A DNA stretch of 64,000 bases, taken from positions 427,169 through 491,168 of the forward strand of contig JAHBTX010000005.1 of the NCBI GenBank assembly GCA_019638395.1. The letters are read 5' to 3'. Source of the DNA: Cyclobacteriaceae bacterium. Its GTDB lineage: Bacteria > Bacteroidota > Bacteroidia > Cytophagales > Cyclobacteriaceae. The position numbers were made by a program, and so were the translations under genes. Below are positions 62,435 through 64,000 of this stretch, in pieces (the first letter of the stretch is position 1; every line of letters starts with the position of its first letter). The notes under the pieces are model-generated. The model did no database searches. It worked only from the letters and a program-made list of their open reading frames with translations, and was not told the DNA's origin.

Positions 62435-62908
62435 ATGGATAAATTCACTTTAACTGCAATGCAAAATTTCACCCCAGACGCATTGACGGAAATATATATC
62501 AATTTGTATAACTATGAGTACGGTGAAAAGAAAGTAAGAGAAGTTATTTCAAAGGTAGAAGGGTCAGATAAAATCAATAAGTATATTTCAATACTTTTGA
62601 TTAGCAATAAAAGGCCATCTATAAAGGATATTGAAACTTTATTGAATTCAATCTCATATTTTATCTTCTCAAAAGAAGAGACTCTTTGTTTGGGGGGATT
62701 GGCAACAATAATTTTATGGAGAAATTTTTGGATCGCACGCAATGGTGGTTTTGATAATGCCACAGAAGACTTTGATTCACAGGCACTAACAATATGTATT
62801 GCACTTATTGAAGATTGTTATAAAAATAAATTCAACAAGGGTGAAAATTTTTTCACAAGATTTTATAAAAAAATAAATCAAATTGGTTTTGGCGAAAACA
62901 ATCAATAA
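62435..62908 (+). CDS. AT-rich gene, helical protein of unknown function
   Basis: A 157-residue protein from the ATG at 62435 (a second ATG, MQNFTPDAL, lies eight codons in). Predicted mainly alpha-helical: LTEIYINLYNYEYGEKKVREVI, SIKDIETLLNSISYFIFSKEE, then LGGLATIILWRNFWIARNGGFDNATEDFDSQ and ALTICIALIEDCYKN. No signal peptide, and no membrane helix clearly long enough. The gene is strikingly AT-rich compared with the housekeeping genes. It is first of three closely spaced genes; the next begins 11 bases after its stop. Confidence 0.7.
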   Translation: MDKFTLTAMQNFTPDALTEIYINLYNYEYGEKKVREVISKVEGSDKINKYISILLISNKRPSIKDIETLLNSISYFIFSKEETLCLGGLATIILWRNFWIARNGGFDNATEDFDSQALTICIALIEDCYKNKFNKGENFFTRFYKKINQIGFGENNQ

Positions 62909-62919
62909 AAAGTGATCTC

Positions 62920-63281
62920 ATGTTTAATCTTTTCAATAAGGACAGACACTCAGAATCCATTAAAAATATTGAGTTAGCTCTACTAAGCACAAATAGTTTT
63001 TTAACTTATTCGAAAGAGAACGATCAAACAAAAAGCCCTATTGGGTGGAAGAATATGATGAACCAATAAACGATGGCGAATTTAATGAGCAACTTTTAGG
63101 GGAAAAGCATTATTATAGCTTCATAAAAAATGTACTTCTTCCCAAAATTTCTGTTGATTCAAATGGTAATAAGTATGTGGAAACGATGAAAATATGGGAA
63201 ATCGATGACGAAAATTTTAATGGAATAGATTCTTTTATTGAGGACATTCAGCGGATCATCAATATTTTGAAAATTAAATAA
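62920..63281 (+). pseudogene. Small unknown gene split by a one-base frameshift in an A run
   Basis: From the ATG at 62920 the frame reads MFNLFNKDRHSESIKNIEL...NDQTK and then stops at 63067-63069 (49 residues). In the -1 frame from 63033 it continues KPYWVEEYDEPINDGEFNEQLLGEKHYYSF to KIK at 63281. One more A in the run at 63030-63034 would give a 120-residue protein. Alternatives are a separate short gene plus a GTG start at 63045, or programmed slippage. No family recognised; the product is acidic and soluble-looking. The stop (63279-63281) directly abuts the next ATG. Confidence 0.6.
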
Positions 63282-63929
63282 ATGATTGAGAAGAAAGTGA
63301 ACTCTGATTTTTTACTTGAATTACTGACGATAACTAATTCTGTATTTAATAAATATCAGAATAAGAAATTTATTGAAAAGGAGATTTTTGGCGATTCTAT
63401 TATTTCCTCAAATGTTCCCATAGAATTTCAAGAGAACGAAGTTAAAAAGGAAGAAAATTTCAATAAAAGGTATACTCTTAGTGCAGGCGTAACAGGAATA
63501 GCTATCATAGAAATTATTGTTATTGAAAAATTCGGAATTGACTTATATGTCAATGAACTACTTGATTTTAAGAAAAAAATGTTCAATAATATTCTAAAAT
63601 TAAGAAATGAAATCTTACAGTATAAGAGTACCCCCTTTGAAATTGAATTTGGTATAGAAAAATATTCTGATGACAATACTTCATTAGAAAACAACGATTC
63701 TTCTTTTGACTTATTTTTAAAGTTTATTCAAGATAGGGTATTGGAAGTAAAACGATTACTTGCTGGATATGGTGATTGTCATAATTTACTCTTTCATTTT
63801 GATTCTGGTGTAGGTCAAATTGTCCTTAGTAGTCGTCCTATCTCATATGGTTCAAACACTAAGGCAATAGTAAAACAAATGGTTGTGGAAAGCTTCCAAT
63901 TGGCAAATACAGTTTTCCATTCTTTATAG
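63282..63929 (+). CDS. AT-rich gene, soluble protein of unknown function
   Basis: A 215-residue protein from the ATG at 63282, immediately after the stop of the preceding gene (TAA-ATG), so translational coupling is likely. No signal peptide. Residues about 70-120 are helical with hydrophobic faces (GVTGIAIIEIIVIEKFGIDLYVNELLDFKKKMFNNIL). The C-terminal half has FDLFLKFIQDRVLEVKRLLAGYGDCHNLLFHFDSGVGQIVLSS. I recognise no family or catalytic motif. It is the last gene of the AT-rich unit; the final 71 bases of the window hold no supportable feature. Confidence 0.7.
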   Translation: MIEKKVNSDFLLELLTITNSVFNKYQNKKFIEKEIFGDSIISSNVPIEFQENEVKKEENFNKRYTLSAGVTGIAIIEIIVIEKFGIDLYVNELLDFKKKMFNNILKLRNEILQYKSTPFEIEFGIEKYSDDNTSLENNDSSFDLFLKFIQDRVLEVKRLLAGYGDCHNLLFHFDSGVGQIVLSSRPISYGSNTKAIVKQMVVESFQLANTVFHSL

Positions 63930-64000
63930 TTTCCCTTAAATCTTTCCCACCCACTACAAGGTTGCAGAGATTCTAAAAAGGCATTTGATCCCTACATCCT

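Noticed and set aside
62920-63069. Independent 49-codon gene
   Set aside because: The sequence continues sensibly in the -1 frame immediately after an A run, so a frameshifted single gene is the simpler reading.
1-64000. CRISPR array, tRNA, rRNA or intact insertion sequence
   Set aside because: No regularly spaced direct repeats, no transposase-like frame and no tRNA cloverleaf were found by eye; XerC here has housekeeping context. A tRNAscan/ISfinder run would be decisive.

Overview
This window looks like chromosomal DNA of a Bacteroidota member, most likely of the Cytophagales type. The pointers are a type IX secretion C-terminal sorting domain, repeated -7 promoter elements of the form TAnnTTTG, start codons with no clear Shine-Dalgarno sequence, the rpsU-xerC-hpf gene order, DUF3857 transglutaminase proteins, two-component propeller kinases and family-specific forms of RbfA, RadA and LolE. 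No tRNA, rRNA, CRISPR array or intact insertion sequence was seen. No gap between genes exceeds about 260 bases.

Layout. 1-8.8 kb: 3' part of a DASH cryptochrome, a LemA protein, then the leftward rimP-nusA-infB translation/transcription operon and a leftward ugd-uxs pair making UDP-glucuronate and UDP-xylose. 8.9-14.5 kb: acyl-CoA dehydrogenase, rpsU, xerC, hpf and a large secreted M14 peptidase. 14.5-17.2 kb: an accessory block of small leftward genes (ankyrin, VOC, unknown exported protein, HigBA) flanked by related direct repeats. The toxin gene higB is broken by one missing A in a homopolymer. 17.2-23.1 kb: GNAT, Ca2+/Na+ antiporter, a Cys/Met-metabolism PLP enzyme, CYTH protein, a YCII/ECF42-type sigma pair and a bestrophin. 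23.2-29.7 kb: a NarL-type regulator and a propeller histidine kinase bracket three exported proteins, one built of repeated tail-fibre-like units.

29.8-36 kb: gltD and gltB (glutamate synthase), separated by a cluster of perfect palindromes. 36-45 kb: an orphan adenine methyltransferase, a second methyltransferase, a duplicated LAB_N membrane protein, an M20 amidohydrolase, a PIG-L deacetylase, a Tat-exported Gfo/Idh/MocA oxidoreductase, a lipoprotein and a multispanning membrane protein. 45-57 kb: rbfA, a LolE-like permease, a SNF2 helicase, an LpxL-like acyltransferase, an SDR enzyme, a pair of transglutaminase-like proteins (one apparently catalytically dead) and radA.

57-64 kb: a D-cysteine desulfhydrase/ACC deaminase-like enzyme overlaps a winged-helix/phosphoribosyltransferase fusion regulator whose start codon abuts a 30-bp imperfect palindrome. 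After a PA0069-type radical SAM gene and a nested palindrome comes a run of genes I cannot name: a two-gene unit (one member with a C-x4-C-x2-C cluster) and a tightly packed AT-rich three-gene unit whose middle gene is also split at an A run. The best candidates for undescribed biology are this 60-64 kb block, the PRTase regulator with its operator, and the repeat-bounded cassette-like block at 14.5-17.2 kb.
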